A stretch of DNA of 64,000 nt from Occultella glacieicola (lineage in GTDB: Bacteria > Actinomycetota > Actinomycetes > Actinomycetales > Beutenbergiaceae), in NCBI RefSeq assembly GCF_004353825.1, contig NZ_SMNA01000001.1, positions 1 to 64,000 of the forward strand, written 5' to 3'. Of the stretch, positions 16,247-24,355 are shown piece by piece. The position numbers and the translations under genes are program-made. The notes below the pieces were generated by a model. That model made no database searches, was not told the DNA's origin, and worked only from the letters and a program-made list of their open reading frames with translations. Numbering within the stretch: position 1 is the stretch's first letter; every line of letters starts with the position of its first letter.

Positions 16247-17287
16247 ATGCGCTTCGGATTCCACACCGGGTACTGGGCCGCCGGACCGCCGACCGGCGCG
16301 GCCGAGGCGGTCGTGGCAGCGGACCGGCTCGGCTTCGACTCGGTCTGGACCGCCGAGTCCTACGGCTCGGACGCCCTGACCCCGCTCGCGTGGTGGGGTG
16401 CGGCGACGAGCCGGGTCCGCCTCGGCACCGGCATCATGCAGATGTCCGCCCGCACCCCGACCGCCACCGCGATGGCGGCCCTGACCATGGACCACCTCTC
16501 CGGGGGCCGGTTCGTGCTCGGACTCGGCGCCTCCGGCCCGCAGGTCGTCGAGGGCTGGTACGGCCAGCCGTACCCGAAGCCGCTCGCCCGCACCCGCGAG
16601 TACGTCGACATCGTCCGGCAGGTGCTGCGCCGGGAGGGCCCGGTCACCTATTCCGGTGCGCACTACGAGTTACCGCTCGACGGCGGGGCGCACCAGGGCA
16701 AGCCGCTGCGGTCCACGGTGCACCCGTTGCGTGCCGACCTGCCGATCCACCTGGCCGCGCAGGGGCCGAAGAACACCGCGCTGGCCGCCGAGATCGCGGA
16801 CGGTTGGCTGCCCGCGTTCGTCTCGCCGAAGCTCGACGCGGCCTACCGCGAGCACCTCGACGAGGGGTTCGCCGCCCGCTCACCCGAGCTGACGCCGTCG
16901 TCATCCTTCGAGGTGTGCGCGAGCGTGCCCGTGGCCCTCGGGCCCGACCTCGAGACCGCCGCGGACCACATCCGCCCGCACCTGGCGCTGTACATCGGTG
17001 GCATGGGCTCGGCGACCACGAACTTCCACCGGGACGCGATCGAACGGCTCGGGTACCGAGCCGAGTGCGCGGAGGTGCAGCGCCGGTACGCGGCCGGGGA
17101 CAAGGCCGGCGCCGCGGCCGCGATCCCCATCGAACTGGTCCTGGACGTGGCCCTGGTCGGCCCGCCTGCCGCGATCCGCGAGCAGTTGGTGGCGTGGGAG
17201 TCGAGCGTGGTCACGACGCTGATCCTGCAGACCGACCCGCGGCTGCTCCCGGCGCTGGCGGACGTGCTGGGACTGGCAGCACCCTGA
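16247..17287 (+). CDS. Luciferase-like (LLM class) F420-dependent oxidoreductase
   Basis: 346 aa from ATG 16247. Typical bacterial-luciferase TIM-barrel features are present: MRFGFHTGYW, AADRLGFDSVWTAESYGSDA, TSRVRLGTGIMQMSARTPTA, then MAALTMDHLSGGRFVLGLGA and SGPQVVEGWYG. The GxGASGPQVVEGW motif marks the F420-using subgroup (methylene-tetrahydromethanopterin reductase-like). The enzyme would transfer hydride between F420H2 and an unknown substrate in the cytosol. Single gene, no operon partner. Cofactor choice is inferred from subgroup and phylum. Confidence 0.85.
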   Translation: MRFGFHTGYWAAGPPTGAAEAVVAADRLGFDSVWTAESYGSDALTPLAWWGAATSRVRLGTGIMQMSARTPTATAMAALTMDHLSGGRFVLGLGASGPQVVEGWYGQPYPKPLARTREYVDIVRQVLRREGPVTYSGAHYELPLDGGAHQGKPLRSTVHPLRADLPIHLAAQGPKNTALAAEIADGWLPAFVSPKLDAAYREHLDEGFAARSPELTPSSSFEVCASVPVALGPDLETAADHIRPHLALYIGGMGSATTNFHRDAIERLGYRAECAEVQRRYAAGDKAGAAAAIPIELVLDVALVGPPAAIREQLVAWESSVVTTLILQTDPRLLPALADVLGLAAP

Positions 17288-17391
17288 TCATCTTCTGAGA
17301 GAGATCGGACCGTGGATGTGACGAACGGGTACGTCCCGGGGATGTAGAGGTGACAGCAGCGTTTCGTCCCCGACGGTGAGGTGGGCACCCG

Positions 17392-17925
17392 ATGTCCGAC
17401 GAAGACCGGTTCGATCGCCTCTACCAGGCGCATCGGCCCGACCTGGAGAGGTTCGTCCGACGGCGGGTTTCGCCCGCACAGGTCGAGGACGTCGTGGCCG
17501 AGACGTTCCTCGTCGCGTGGCGCCGCCTCGACGACCTACCGACGGACCCACGGCCGTGGCTCTTCGGGATCGCCCGGAACCTCATGCTCCGCAGCGTGCG
17601 CTCGACGGGCCGCTGGCATGCCCTGCAGGTGCGGCTCGCCGCCGAACCCAGACCGGCCACCGAAGATCTGGCCACCGAGGTCGCGACCCGGACCGACCTC
17701 GCCCGCGCCTGGGCGAAGCTCAGCGTCGGCGAGCAGGAGGTCCTCGCCCTGATCGGCTGGGACGGCCTCTCCGCCGGGGAGGCCGCAACCGTTCTCGGCT
17801 GTCACGTCGGCACGTTCCGGATGCGCCTGCTGCGGGCCCGGCGCCACCTCCTGCACATCCTCGACCGGCTCCCGCCCGTCGAGGCGCGGCCCACCCGTCC
17901 CGTCACCAACGGAGCCCTCTCATGA
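17392..17925 (+). CDS. ECF-type RNA polymerase sigma factor
   Basis: 177 aa. Region 2 spans residues 7-60 (FDRLYQAHRPDLERFVRRRV, VEDVVAETFLVAWRRLDDLP, then PWLFGIARN), and region 4 about 108-160 (LSVGEQEVLALIGWDGLSAG, then EAATVLGCHVGTFRMRLLRA). There is no region 1.1 or 3, so it is an extracytoplasmic-function sigma. It is translationally coupled (ATGA) to a single-pass membrane protein that is probably its regulator. The 104-bp upstream gap could carry an autoregulated promoter; I could not fix its boxes. Confidence 0.93.
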   Translation: MSDEDRFDRLYQAHRPDLERFVRRRVSPAQVEDVVAETFLVAWRRLDDLPTDPRPWLFGIARNLMLRSVRSTGRWHALQVRLAAEPRPATEDLATEVATRTDLARAWAKLSVGEQEVLALIGWDGLSAGEAATVLGCHVGTFRMRLLRARRHLLHILDRLPPVEARPTRPVTNGALS

Positions 17926-19079
17926 ACCGCACTGACACGTTCCTGAACCAACTCGCCGTCCTCGATCCCGCCGCAGACTCGACCCACACCAGCCCCGAGA
18001 CGGTCGAGGACACCCGGCTCTGGGTGCTCAGCCACGACCGGAGCGACCGCAAGGGACGCTCTGCGGCGCCCACCACCCCCGGCGTGGGCGAGCTGGTGAC
18101 TCTCCTCCGGGCGGAACCGGTCGCCGGGCACCGCGTACGTGGTGAGGGTCCCCGGCGTGAGGCCCGGCCGAACCGCCTCGCCCGCCGGCGGGTGGCGCTG
18201 GCGGGCGCGGCCGTGGTCATCGTTCTCGGCGTGGTGGGTGTGCTGCCGAACATCCTGCCCGGCGGCGAGACCACGACACCGCCGGCCGCGGCGATCCCGA
18301 TGCTCGCCTATGCCGAGCCGGACGGCGTCGACGGCCCCGCGGGGCTGCAGCAGCTCGCGGATCAGGTGCGCGCCGCCGTACCGCCGACCGAGTCCGGACG
18401 GTACTTCTTCGAGCACCGCCAGTACGTCGGCTACGCGATGCACGAGGTCGAGGTGTCCGAGGGCTACTGGGAGGTCGACCGCCTCGTCCCCATCGTGGAC
18501 CAGTCCTACCGTTGGTACGAGACCACCGACCTCTCCGGCGGGCAGTTGTACGTTCGCGACGGCGAGGAGGTCGAGACCCACGAGACCGTGCTCGCCGCGG
18601 GCGAGGGCGCCACCTACCCGTTCGACCTACCGGACGCGCCGCAGGCGATCTATGACCTCGTCATGCTCAACAACGACCAGCACCAGAGCAACCCGGGCTA
18701 CTACCTCATCGACGCCTACAACGCGGCGGCGAACGCGCTCAGCCAGGAGGGCCGGGCGACCTTCCTCGAGGCGCTCGCGCTCGCCGACGACGTCACCTCC
18801 TACGGCCAGGTCACCGACCGCGAGGGCCGCGACGGGGTCGCCTTCGGTGCCTCCCGGTTCGAGGTGGACACCGAGGGCGAGACGGTCGAGATCGAGTCGA
18901 TCCTGATCCTCGACCCGGACACCGGGAAGGTCCTCGAGGTGGAAACGGTGTACCCGAACGACCTCGCCGGAGCCCCCGACGTCGTCGAGGAGTACGACCT
19001 CGTGGTCGAGACCGGGTACATGGACACGCTGCCGGACTGCGGGTCCGTCGTCTGCCCCGGAGTCGACGACGCCGGCTGA
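17922..19079 (+). CDS. ECF-linked single-pass membrane protein (CU044_5270-like)
   Basis: 385 aa. A cytoplasmic N-terminus (1-88), one transmembrane helix about 91-112 (VALAGAAVVIVLGVVGVLPN), and a large acidic extracytoplasmic domain with SGRYFFEHRQYVGY, DRLVPIVDQSYRWYETTD and AFGASRFEVDTEGETVEIES. This matches the actinobacterial family often annotated CU044_5270, which sits beside ECF sigma genes. It has no zinc anti-sigma HxxxCxxC motif. By position and topology it probably senses envelope signals and controls the sigma factor. It ends 4 bp before a convergent gene. Confidence 0.75.
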   Translation: MNRTDTFLNQLAVLDPAADSTHTSPETVEDTRLWVLSHDRSDRKGRSAAPTTPGVGELVTLLRAEPVAGHRVRGEGPRREARPNRLARRRVALAGAAVVIVLGVVGVLPNILPGGETTTPPAAAIPMLAYAEPDGVDGPAGLQQLADQVRAAVPPTESGRYFFEHRQYVGYAMHEVEVSEGYWEVDRLVPIVDQSYRWYETTDLSGGQLYVRDGEEVETHETVLAAGEGATYPFDLPDAPQAIYDLVMLNNDQHQSNPGYYLIDAYNAAANALSQEGRATFLEALALADDVTSYGQVTDREGRDGVAFGASRFEVDTEGETVEIESILILDPDTGKVLEVETVYPNDLAGAPDVVEEYDLVVETGYMDTLPDCGSVVCPGVDDAG

Positions 19080-19083
19080 TGCG

Positions 19084-20034
19084 TCAGGCCGGTACACCGG
19101 CGATCCCGTCAAGCAGGTCGATCTCAGACTCGTTCAGCTCAAGCGCCCCGGCCGCCACGTTCTCCTCGAGGTGCGTGACGTTGCCGGTGCCGGGGATCGC
19201 GAGCACGTGCGGGCCGCGGTGCAGCGTCCAAGCCAGCCGCACCTGGGCACCGGAGGCGCCGTGGGCGGCGGCGACCGCGGCGACCTCCGCCAACCCGGTC
19301 TCGTCGGCCGCGTCGTGCGGGCTGGTGCCGGGCACCACGGCCGCGACGGCGAAGAACGGCACGAACGCGATGCCGAGCTCGCCGCAGAGCGTGAGCAGGG
19401 CGTCGTCGGCGCGGTTGGTCAGGCCGTACTGGTTCTGCACGCACACGATCGGAGCGATCGTCAGGGCCTCGGTCAGCTGCTCGGCGGTGATGTTGGAGAT
19501 TCCGAGGTGCCGGATCAGGCCGGCGTCGCGCAGTTCCGCGAGCGCGCCGACGTGGTCGGCGACCGGTCCCGCCTCGGTGGTCATGCCGGAACCCCACCGG
19601 AGGTTGACCACGTCGAGGTGGTCGAGGCCGAGCTGGCGGATGTTCTCCTCCACCTGGCCGCGGAGCTGGTCGGGACGGGCGTAGGGCTCGAAGCCGCCGT
19701 CCCGCGAACGGCTGGCGCCGACCTTGGTGGTGATCACGAGGTCGTCGGGGTAGGGCTGCAGGGCGGTGCTGATCAACTCGTTCGCGGACCGGGTCGGGAC
19801 GAAGTAGAAGGAGGCGGTGTCGATGTGGTTGACGCCGAGCTCGACGGCGCGGCGGAGCACGGCGATGGCGTCGTCGCGGTCCCGGGGGGCCGGGTCCCAC
19901 GGCATGCCGGTGAGCCGCATCGCGCCGAGGCCGGTCCGGTTGATGGTCCGGTCGCCCAGCTGCCAGGTGCCGGCAGCCGCGGCGTGCGGGACGGACGGGG
20001 TTGCGGTGTTCGGGGCTGCGGTGTTCGTTGTCAT
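19084..20034 (-). CDS. Aldo/keto reductase family oxidoreductase
   Basis: 316 aa. AKR barrel features: GLGAMRLTG, GVNHIDTASFYF (Asp and Tyr of the tetrad), LVITTKVGASRSRDGGF (Lys), LDHLDVVNLRWGSGM, HLGISNITAEQL and the C-terminal VLAIPGTGNVTHLEENVAAG. The usual catalytic His position is Asn in DVVNLRW, as in a bacterial AKR subgroup. It is NADPH-dependent by family; the substrate is unknown. It is transcribed divergently from a LuxR-type regulator at 20130, with a two-dyad operator between them, so it is likely that regulator's target. Confidence 0.9.
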   Translation of the reverse strand: MTTNTAAPNTATPSVPHAAAAGTWQLGDRTINRTGLGAMRLTGMPWDPAPRDRDDAIAVLRRAVELGVNHIDTASFYFVPTRSANELISTALQPYPDDLVITTKVGASRSRDGGFEPYARPDQLRGQVEENIRQLGLDHLDVVNLRWGSGMTTEAGPVADHVGALAELRDAGLIRHLGISNITAEQLTEALTIAPIVCVQNQYGLTNRADDALLTLCGELGIAFVPFFAVAAVVPGTSPHDAADETGLAEVAAVAAAHGASGAQVRLAWTLHRGPHVLAIPGTGNVTHLEENVAAGALELNESEIDLLDGIAGVPA

Positions 20035-20074
20035 GGAGACAGCCTTGCGCGGCGCCGGCCCCCTTCGGCCCCGC

Positions 20075-20111
20075 TGGCAGGTTGCTGCCGATCCTTGGCA
20101 GGATGCTGCCG
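20075..20111. promoter_or_regulatory. Tandem dyad operator between divergent genes
   Basis: Two near-identical 16-bp elements, TGGCAGGTTGCTGCCG at 20075-20090 and TGGCAGGATGCTGCCG at 20096-20111, differ at one base. Each is an inverted repeat GGCAG-N4-CTGCC. They repeat with a 21-bp period, two DNA turns, so both would face the same side of the helix. This suits cooperative binding by the neighbouring LuxR-type protein. Confidence 0.7.
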
Positions 20112-20129
20112 GCGAGCAAGAATCGACGT

Positions 20130-20786
20130 ATGCAGACCGGCGAAGCAGTCACGCTCGTCCACGGCGAGGAGGAGTTGCTCGCTCGGACGAGGCACCTGTT
20201 CGAGACGGCGACCGACGTGGCGTGCGCGGCGAACGACCTCGGCACCTGGACGATGAGGCAGGAGCCGGAGTGGCTGGACGCCGCAGCCCTGTCACGGCGG
20301 GGGGACGTCCGGGTACGCAAGATCTTCCGGCCCGGGATGCTGCTCGACCCGGTGTCCGCGCAGCAGGTCGCCACGGCCCGGGACCGGCACGGTGCCCAGA
20401 TCCGCATCACCACCGAGGACATCAACGAGACCATCATCTTTGACCGGCGCCTCGCGGTCCTCGCCGGCGACGTCAGGGCCGGCCGGCGCAGCTACAGCGT
20501 GATCACCCAGCCCGAGGTGGTGCAGGGCGTCACGTCACTGTTCGAGGCGGCCTGGAGGTCCGCCACGGATCTCGCGCTCTACGACGCCCGGATCGCCGAG
20601 GTCCGCGAGCTCGCGCCCCGGGTGCTGGACCTCCTCGCGCAGGGGGCCAAGGACGAGTCCGCGGCCAGGATCCTCGGTCTCGGTGTGCGTACCTACCGGC
20701 GGAGGGTGGCCGGACTCATGGATGCGCTGGGGGCCGAGTCCCGGTTCCAAGCCGGCGTGCGGGCCCGGGAGCTGGGTCTCGTCTGA
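20130..20786 (+). CDS. LuxR-type helix-turn-helix regulator
   Basis: 218 aa from ATG 20130; an ATG at 20103 lies inside the operator repeat, so the later start is preferred. The N-terminal ~150 residues resemble a TrmB/phospholipase-like sensor fold (RTRHLFETATDVACAANDLG, VITQPEVVQGVTSLFEAAWR). The C-terminal HTH is LuxR-like (AQGAKDESAARILGLGVRTY, then RRRVAGLMDALGAESRFQAG). It probably controls the divergent aldo/keto reductase and itself. The inducer is unknown. Confidence 0.8.
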   Translation: MQTGEAVTLVHGEEELLARTRHLFETATDVACAANDLGTWTMRQEPEWLDAAALSRRGDVRVRKIFRPGMLLDPVSAQQVATARDRHGAQIRITTEDINETIIFDRRLAVLAGDVRAGRRSYSVITQPEVVQGVTSLFEAAWRSATDLALYDARIAEVRELAPRVLDLLAQGAKDESAARILGLGVRTYRRRVAGLMDALGAESRFQAGVRARELGLV

Positions 20787-20873
20787 GGCGCCGGTGAGAA
20801 GCGCCGGGGACGCCGGTCCATAGACCAGAGTGGGCACGATGCCCGCCTTACCCGACCACCCAAGGAGAACCAC

Positions 20874-21167
20874 ATGTCGTTCCAGGCCTACCTCGACACC
20901 ATCGAGGACAAGACGGGGCGCACCCCCCGCGAGCTCGTCGCGATCGCCGGGGAGAAGGGCATCACCGCGGACTCCAAGGCCGGTGACGTCGTGACCTGGC
21001 TCAAGGAGGACTACGACCTCGGCCGTGGGCACGCGATGGCACTGTGGCACGTGATCAAGAACGGCCCGGGCATCAGCAGTAAGCACGTCGGGACCACGGG
21101 CACCCACCGGGACGCCTCCGACACGCTCTGGCTGGACGGGAAGGCGACACGGCCGAGCACGGCCTGA
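20874..21167 (+). CDS. DUF4287 domain protein
   Basis: 97 aa with a clear ribosome binding site (AAGGAG) before ATG 20874. MSFQAYLDTIEDKTGRTPRE, GDVVTWLKEDYDLGRGHAMA and LWHVIKNGP are the DUF4287 pattern, a small helical domain common in actinobacteria. There it often pairs with DUF5655 or stands alone. Function is unknown. Monocistronic, 87 bp after the LuxR gene. Confidence 0.88.
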   Translation: MSFQAYLDTIEDKTGRTPRELVAIAGEKGITADSKAGDVVTWLKEDYDLGRGHAMALWHVIKNGPGISSKHVGTTGTHRDASDTLWLDGKATRPSTA

Positions 21168-21258
21168 CCCCGGTCCGGCAGCGACGACGGCGACTCACCC
21201 GGAGCAGCGGCTGGTCGTCGGCGCCGTCGACGCTGGCTGCGCGGCGACGACGCGCGGG

Positions 21259-22167
21259 TCAGTCCTGCGGGTCCAGGCCGGCCTGGGCTGCCGCGTGGAC
21301 CCGGTCGTCGCCGGTCTCGAGCGCGTAGAGCCCGTACGCGACGGGTCCGAAGGCGAGCAGTTCGGCACAGTGTTCGGCGAGCCTGGACCAGGTGCGTCCA
21401 CCCCGCTCGGCGAAGCGGCGCACGGTGAGGTCGAAGATCTCCGGCGGGGCGGTCATCTTCTGGAACGCGAGGTCGCGGGCCGGGTCGTCGAAACCACCCG
21501 TGGTCCAGTCGATGACGGCGCTGATGCGTCCGCCGTCGAGCAGGACGTGCCCCTGGTAGAGCTCGCCGTGCCCGAAGGCGGTCCAGGTCGGCCAGTAGGA
21601 GTCGTCGTCGAGCCAGGACTCCCACCGGGCCCGCAGGGGCGCCGCCACGGCGAACGCGTCGGCCACGCGCTCGTACTGCTCGCGCCGCCGCGACCGCGAC
21701 GCGGCGGCATCGATCACATCCAGACCGGCCGCGCTCGCCTCCTCGGGCGTGATCGCCTGCATCCGGGCGACCAGGTCGGCGAACTGGGTGGCATACTCAC
21801 GGGAGGAGACGTCCATGTGCCAGACCGGTTCCCCGTCCGCCCCGAGCGTCAGGCCGGGAGACCCGGGCAGCAGCGGGTAGGCGATCAGCTCGTCGGTGCA
21901 TACTCGCCAGTCCGGCACGGCGGCGCCCAGCCGGGGCGCCACCAGGCGCAGCACCGCCGCCTCCGTGCGGATCGACTCGGCCATCCCGCCACGGCGCGGG
22001 ATCCGCAGGACCCAGGCCTCGCCGTCGGGTGTGCGTGCGTGGGCCACGCGGAAGTCGAGCCCGAGTTCGTTCAGGGTGACCGACTCCGCGGCCAGGGTCA
22101 GACCGTGGCGTGCGCCCAGGGCGACGATCTCCACGGCCGTCGGGGCGGGTGACGTCGCGTCGGTCAT
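21259..22167 (-). CDS. Macrolide 2'-phosphotransferase-like kinase
   Basis: 302 aa from ATG 22167; the open frame upstream of it belongs to the antisense of the MFS gene. This is an aminoglycoside-phosphotransferase fold with macrolide-kinase flavour. The N-lobe has LDFRVAHARTPDGEAWVLRI, then PRRGGM. The catalytic loop reads FGHGELYQGHVLLDGG, with Glu where most kinases of this fold have Asp (HGDL), and the metal motif is VIDWTTGGFDDPARDLAFQK. By family it would phosphorylate the 2'-hydroxyl of macrolides, but resistance is only inferred. Its start is 97 bp from the divergent MFS gene. Confidence 0.8.
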   Translation of the reverse strand: MTDATSPAPTAVEIVALGARHGLTLAAESVTLNELGLDFRVAHARTPDGEAWVLRIPRRGGMAESIRTEAAVLRLVAPRLGAAVPDWRVCTDELIAYPLLPGSPGLTLGADGEPVWHMDVSSREYATQFADLVARMQAITPEEASAAGLDVIDAAASRSRRREQYERVADAFAVAAPLRARWESWLDDDSYWPTWTAFGHGELYQGHVLLDGGRISAVIDWTTGGFDDPARDLAFQKMTAPPEIFDLTVRRFAERGGRTWSRLAEHCAELLAFGPVAYGLYALETGDDRVHAAAQAGLDPQD

Positions 22168-22264
22168 GGTCCGCCACCTTAGGTGGCCCGGCGGGACCCG
22201 GCCACCGCGGCCACGGACAGGACTACGCTGCAGGCGCCGCTCCCACCGACACCCCGAGGTCACC

Positions 22265-23626
22265 ATGTCCGATCGACTGCGCCGGCCCGACCCGCCGACC
22301 GGTGCGCCCGAATCCGGTGCGCTCACCCGCTCCGAGCGCCTGGACCGACTGCCCTTCACGCGCCTGCACGGCAGACTTCTCGGTGGCTCGGGCGTGGGCT
22401 GGGCCCTGGACGCCATGGACGTCGGGCTGATCTCGTTCATCATGGCCGCCCTGGCGACCGAGTGGAACCTGAGCCAGGGCCAGGTCTCCTGGGTCGCGTC
22501 GATCGGGTTCGTCGGCATGGCCATCGGCGCCAGCGTCGGCGGGCTGCTCGCGGACCGGATCGGTCGCCGGCAGGTGTTCGCGCTGACCCTGCTCGTGTAC
22601 GGGCTGGCCACCGGCGCCTCCGCCCTGGCCGGCGGGCTCGCGGTCCTGATCGTGCTGCGGTTCATCGTGGGGCTCGGGCTGGGCTCGGAGCTACCGGTCG
22701 CGTCCACGCTCGTCAGCGAGTTCGCACCGAAGCGGATCCGCGGCCGGGTCGTGGTCATCCTCGAGGCGTTCTGGGCCGTCGGCTGGATCGCGGCGGCCCT
22801 GATCGGCTACTTCGTGGTGCCGCTGGAGAACGGCTGGCGGTGGGCGTTCCTGATCGGGATGGTCCCGGCCGCCTACGCCCTGGTGGTGCGGCGCACGCTG
22901 CCCGAGTCGGTCCGGTTCCTCGAACGCAAGGGCCGCACCGATGAGGCCGAAGCAGCCGTGTGGCGGTTCGAGGAGGCCGCCGACGTGGCGCCGGTCCCCT
23001 CCCCCGCTGCCCCTCCCGAGCCCGCACCACTGCACTGGCGCGAGCTCTGGACCGCCCGGTTCCGCCGCCGCACGCTCGCCCTCTGGATCGCCTGGTTCGG
23101 GGTGAACTTCGCCTACTACGGGGCGTTCATCTGGCTGCCGTCGCTGCTCGTGGCGCAGGGCTTCCCGCTGGTGAAGTCCTTCGAGTACACGCTGATCATC
23201 ACCCTCGCGCAGTTGCCCGGGTACGCCCTGGCCGCCTTCCTGATCGAGAAGTGGGGCCGGCGGGCCACCCTCGCCTCGTTCCTGGCCGGTTCGGCGGCCG
23301 CCGCCGTGCTCTTCGGCCAGGCGGAGACGGTGGCCGGCATCATCGCGGCCGGGATGGCGCTGTCCGCGTTCAACCTGGGCGCCTGGGGCGCCCTGTACGC
23401 GGTCACCCCGGAGGTCTACCCGACGGCGCTGCGCGGCACGGGCGCGGGCGCCGCCGCCGCATTCGGCCGGCTCGCGTCGATCATCGCGCCGCTGTGCGTG
23501 CCGGTGCTGATCACCGCCGGCGGCTCACCGCTCGCGTTCGGGGTGTTCGGGGCCGCGTTCGTGCTGGCGATGGTCGGTGCGTTGTTCCTGCCGGACCTGA
23601 CCGGGGTGGCGCTCGAGGAGACCTGA
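22265..23626 (+). CDS. MFS transporter (sugar/aromatic-acid porter type)
   Basis: 453 aa, 12 predicted membrane helices. Conserved MFS motifs include GLLADRIGRRQVFALTLLVY after TM2 and RFIVGLGLGSELPVASTLVS, followed by SEFAPKRIRGRVVVILEAFW, which fits the MHS/AAHS-type D-sugar and aromatic-acid branch. The second half has GVNFAYYGAFIWLPSLL and VTPEVYPTALRGTGAGAAAA. The cytoplasmic loop between TM6 and TM7 is Pro/Ala-rich. The substrate is unknown. Its last 211 bp overlap the end of a convergent membrane-protein gene. Confidence 0.92.
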   Translation: MSDRLRRPDPPTGAPESGALTRSERLDRLPFTRLHGRLLGGSGVGWALDAMDVGLISFIMAALATEWNLSQGQVSWVASIGFVGMAIGASVGGLLADRIGRRQVFALTLLVYGLATGASALAGGLAVLIVLRFIVGLGLGSELPVASTLVSEFAPKRIRGRVVVILEAFWAVGWIAAALIGYFVVPLENGWRWAFLIGMVPAAYALVVRRTLPESVRFLERKGRTDEAEAAVWRFEEAADVAPVPSPAAPPEPAPLHWRELWTARFRRRTLALWIAWFGVNFAYYGAFIWLPSLLVAQGFPLVKSFEYTLIITLAQLPGYALAAFLIEKWGRRATLASFLAGSAAAAVLFGQAETVAGIIAAGMALSAFNLGAWGALYAVTPEVYPTALRGTGAGAAAAFGRLASIIAPLCVPVLITAGGSPLAFGVFGAAFVLAMVGALFLPDLTGVALEET

Positions 23627-24273
23627 CCCGGCCGCGGCCGGCCCCACTGCGCACCGAACAGCGTGCGCCAGTGACCCGTGCGGCGGATCAGCAGGTGCGT
23701 GGGGAGCTGCAGGGCAGCGATCGTGACGAGCGTGAGCACCACGTCCAGGCTCGGCACCCACGTCACCGGCAGCTGCCAGGACATCAGGATCCGCAGGCCG
23801 GCGTCGGCCAGCCCGGCGACACCCCACGCGATCGTGATCTGCCGCCAGGCCCGCCGGAACGCCGGGTCGGTGTCCCAGAGCCGGTCCAGCACATCGGCCC
23901 GGCCGGGCAGCACCTCACGGGTCACCGTGAACGTGATCGGCCGGGGCAGCGCGAGCGTCACGAACGCCCACAGGCTCAGCGGGGCGCTCACCCACGCGTT
24001 GCGCAGCAGCAACTGCCGGGCGTCCTCGGTGACCAGCCCCACAACGAGGCTGGCAACCATCCCGATCAGGATCAGCACGCCGAGGGCATCCACCGTGCGT
24101 GCCCGGACCAGGGACACAACGGACCCCACCGCCGGCGGAACCATCCCGACGATCAGCGCCGGGGCCTCACCGACGCCGAGGGCGAGCAGCCCGTGGAAGA
24201 GCACCAACGGCGCGGCGATGTCGACGAGGAGTCGGGAGGCCCGGCGCAGTCGCTTCGTCAGGTTCGTGGTCAT
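23416..24273 (-). CDS. VC0807-like integral membrane protein with 3' end antisense to the MFS gene
   Basis: 285 aa to the first stop. The first ~215 residues form about six membrane helices typical of VC0807-like proteins (PLVLFHGLLALGVGEAPALI, VDALGVLILIGMVASLVVGL, PRPITFTVTREVLPGRADVL, LTLVTIAALQLPTHLLIRR). Family members usually end about there. The remaining ~70 residues (Ser/Asn/Pro-rich) are the antisense reading of the MFS gene, so the original stop seems lost, or the overlap is genuine. Function of the family is unknown. Confidence 0.75.
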   Translation of the reverse strand: MTTNLTKRLRRASRLLVDIAAPLVLFHGLLALGVGEAPALIVGMVPPAVGSVVSLVRARTVDALGVLILIGMVASLVVGLVTEDARQLLLRNAWVSAPLSLWAFVTLALPRPITFTVTREVLPGRADVLDRLWDTDPAFRRAWRQITIAWGVAGLADAGLRILMSWQLPVTWVPSLDVVLTLVTIAALQLPTHLLIRRTGHWRTLFGAQWGRPRPGQVSSSATPVRSGRNNAPTIASTNAAPNTPNASGEPPAVISTGTHSGAMIDASRPNAAAAPAPVPRSAVG

Positions 24274-24355
24274 GCCTCCACGATGGCCATGACGGCCTGC
24301 GGCGCGCTCCGGGCAGGCGGCCAGAGGTGACCCGTCCGGAGGAGGTGCGCCCCCC

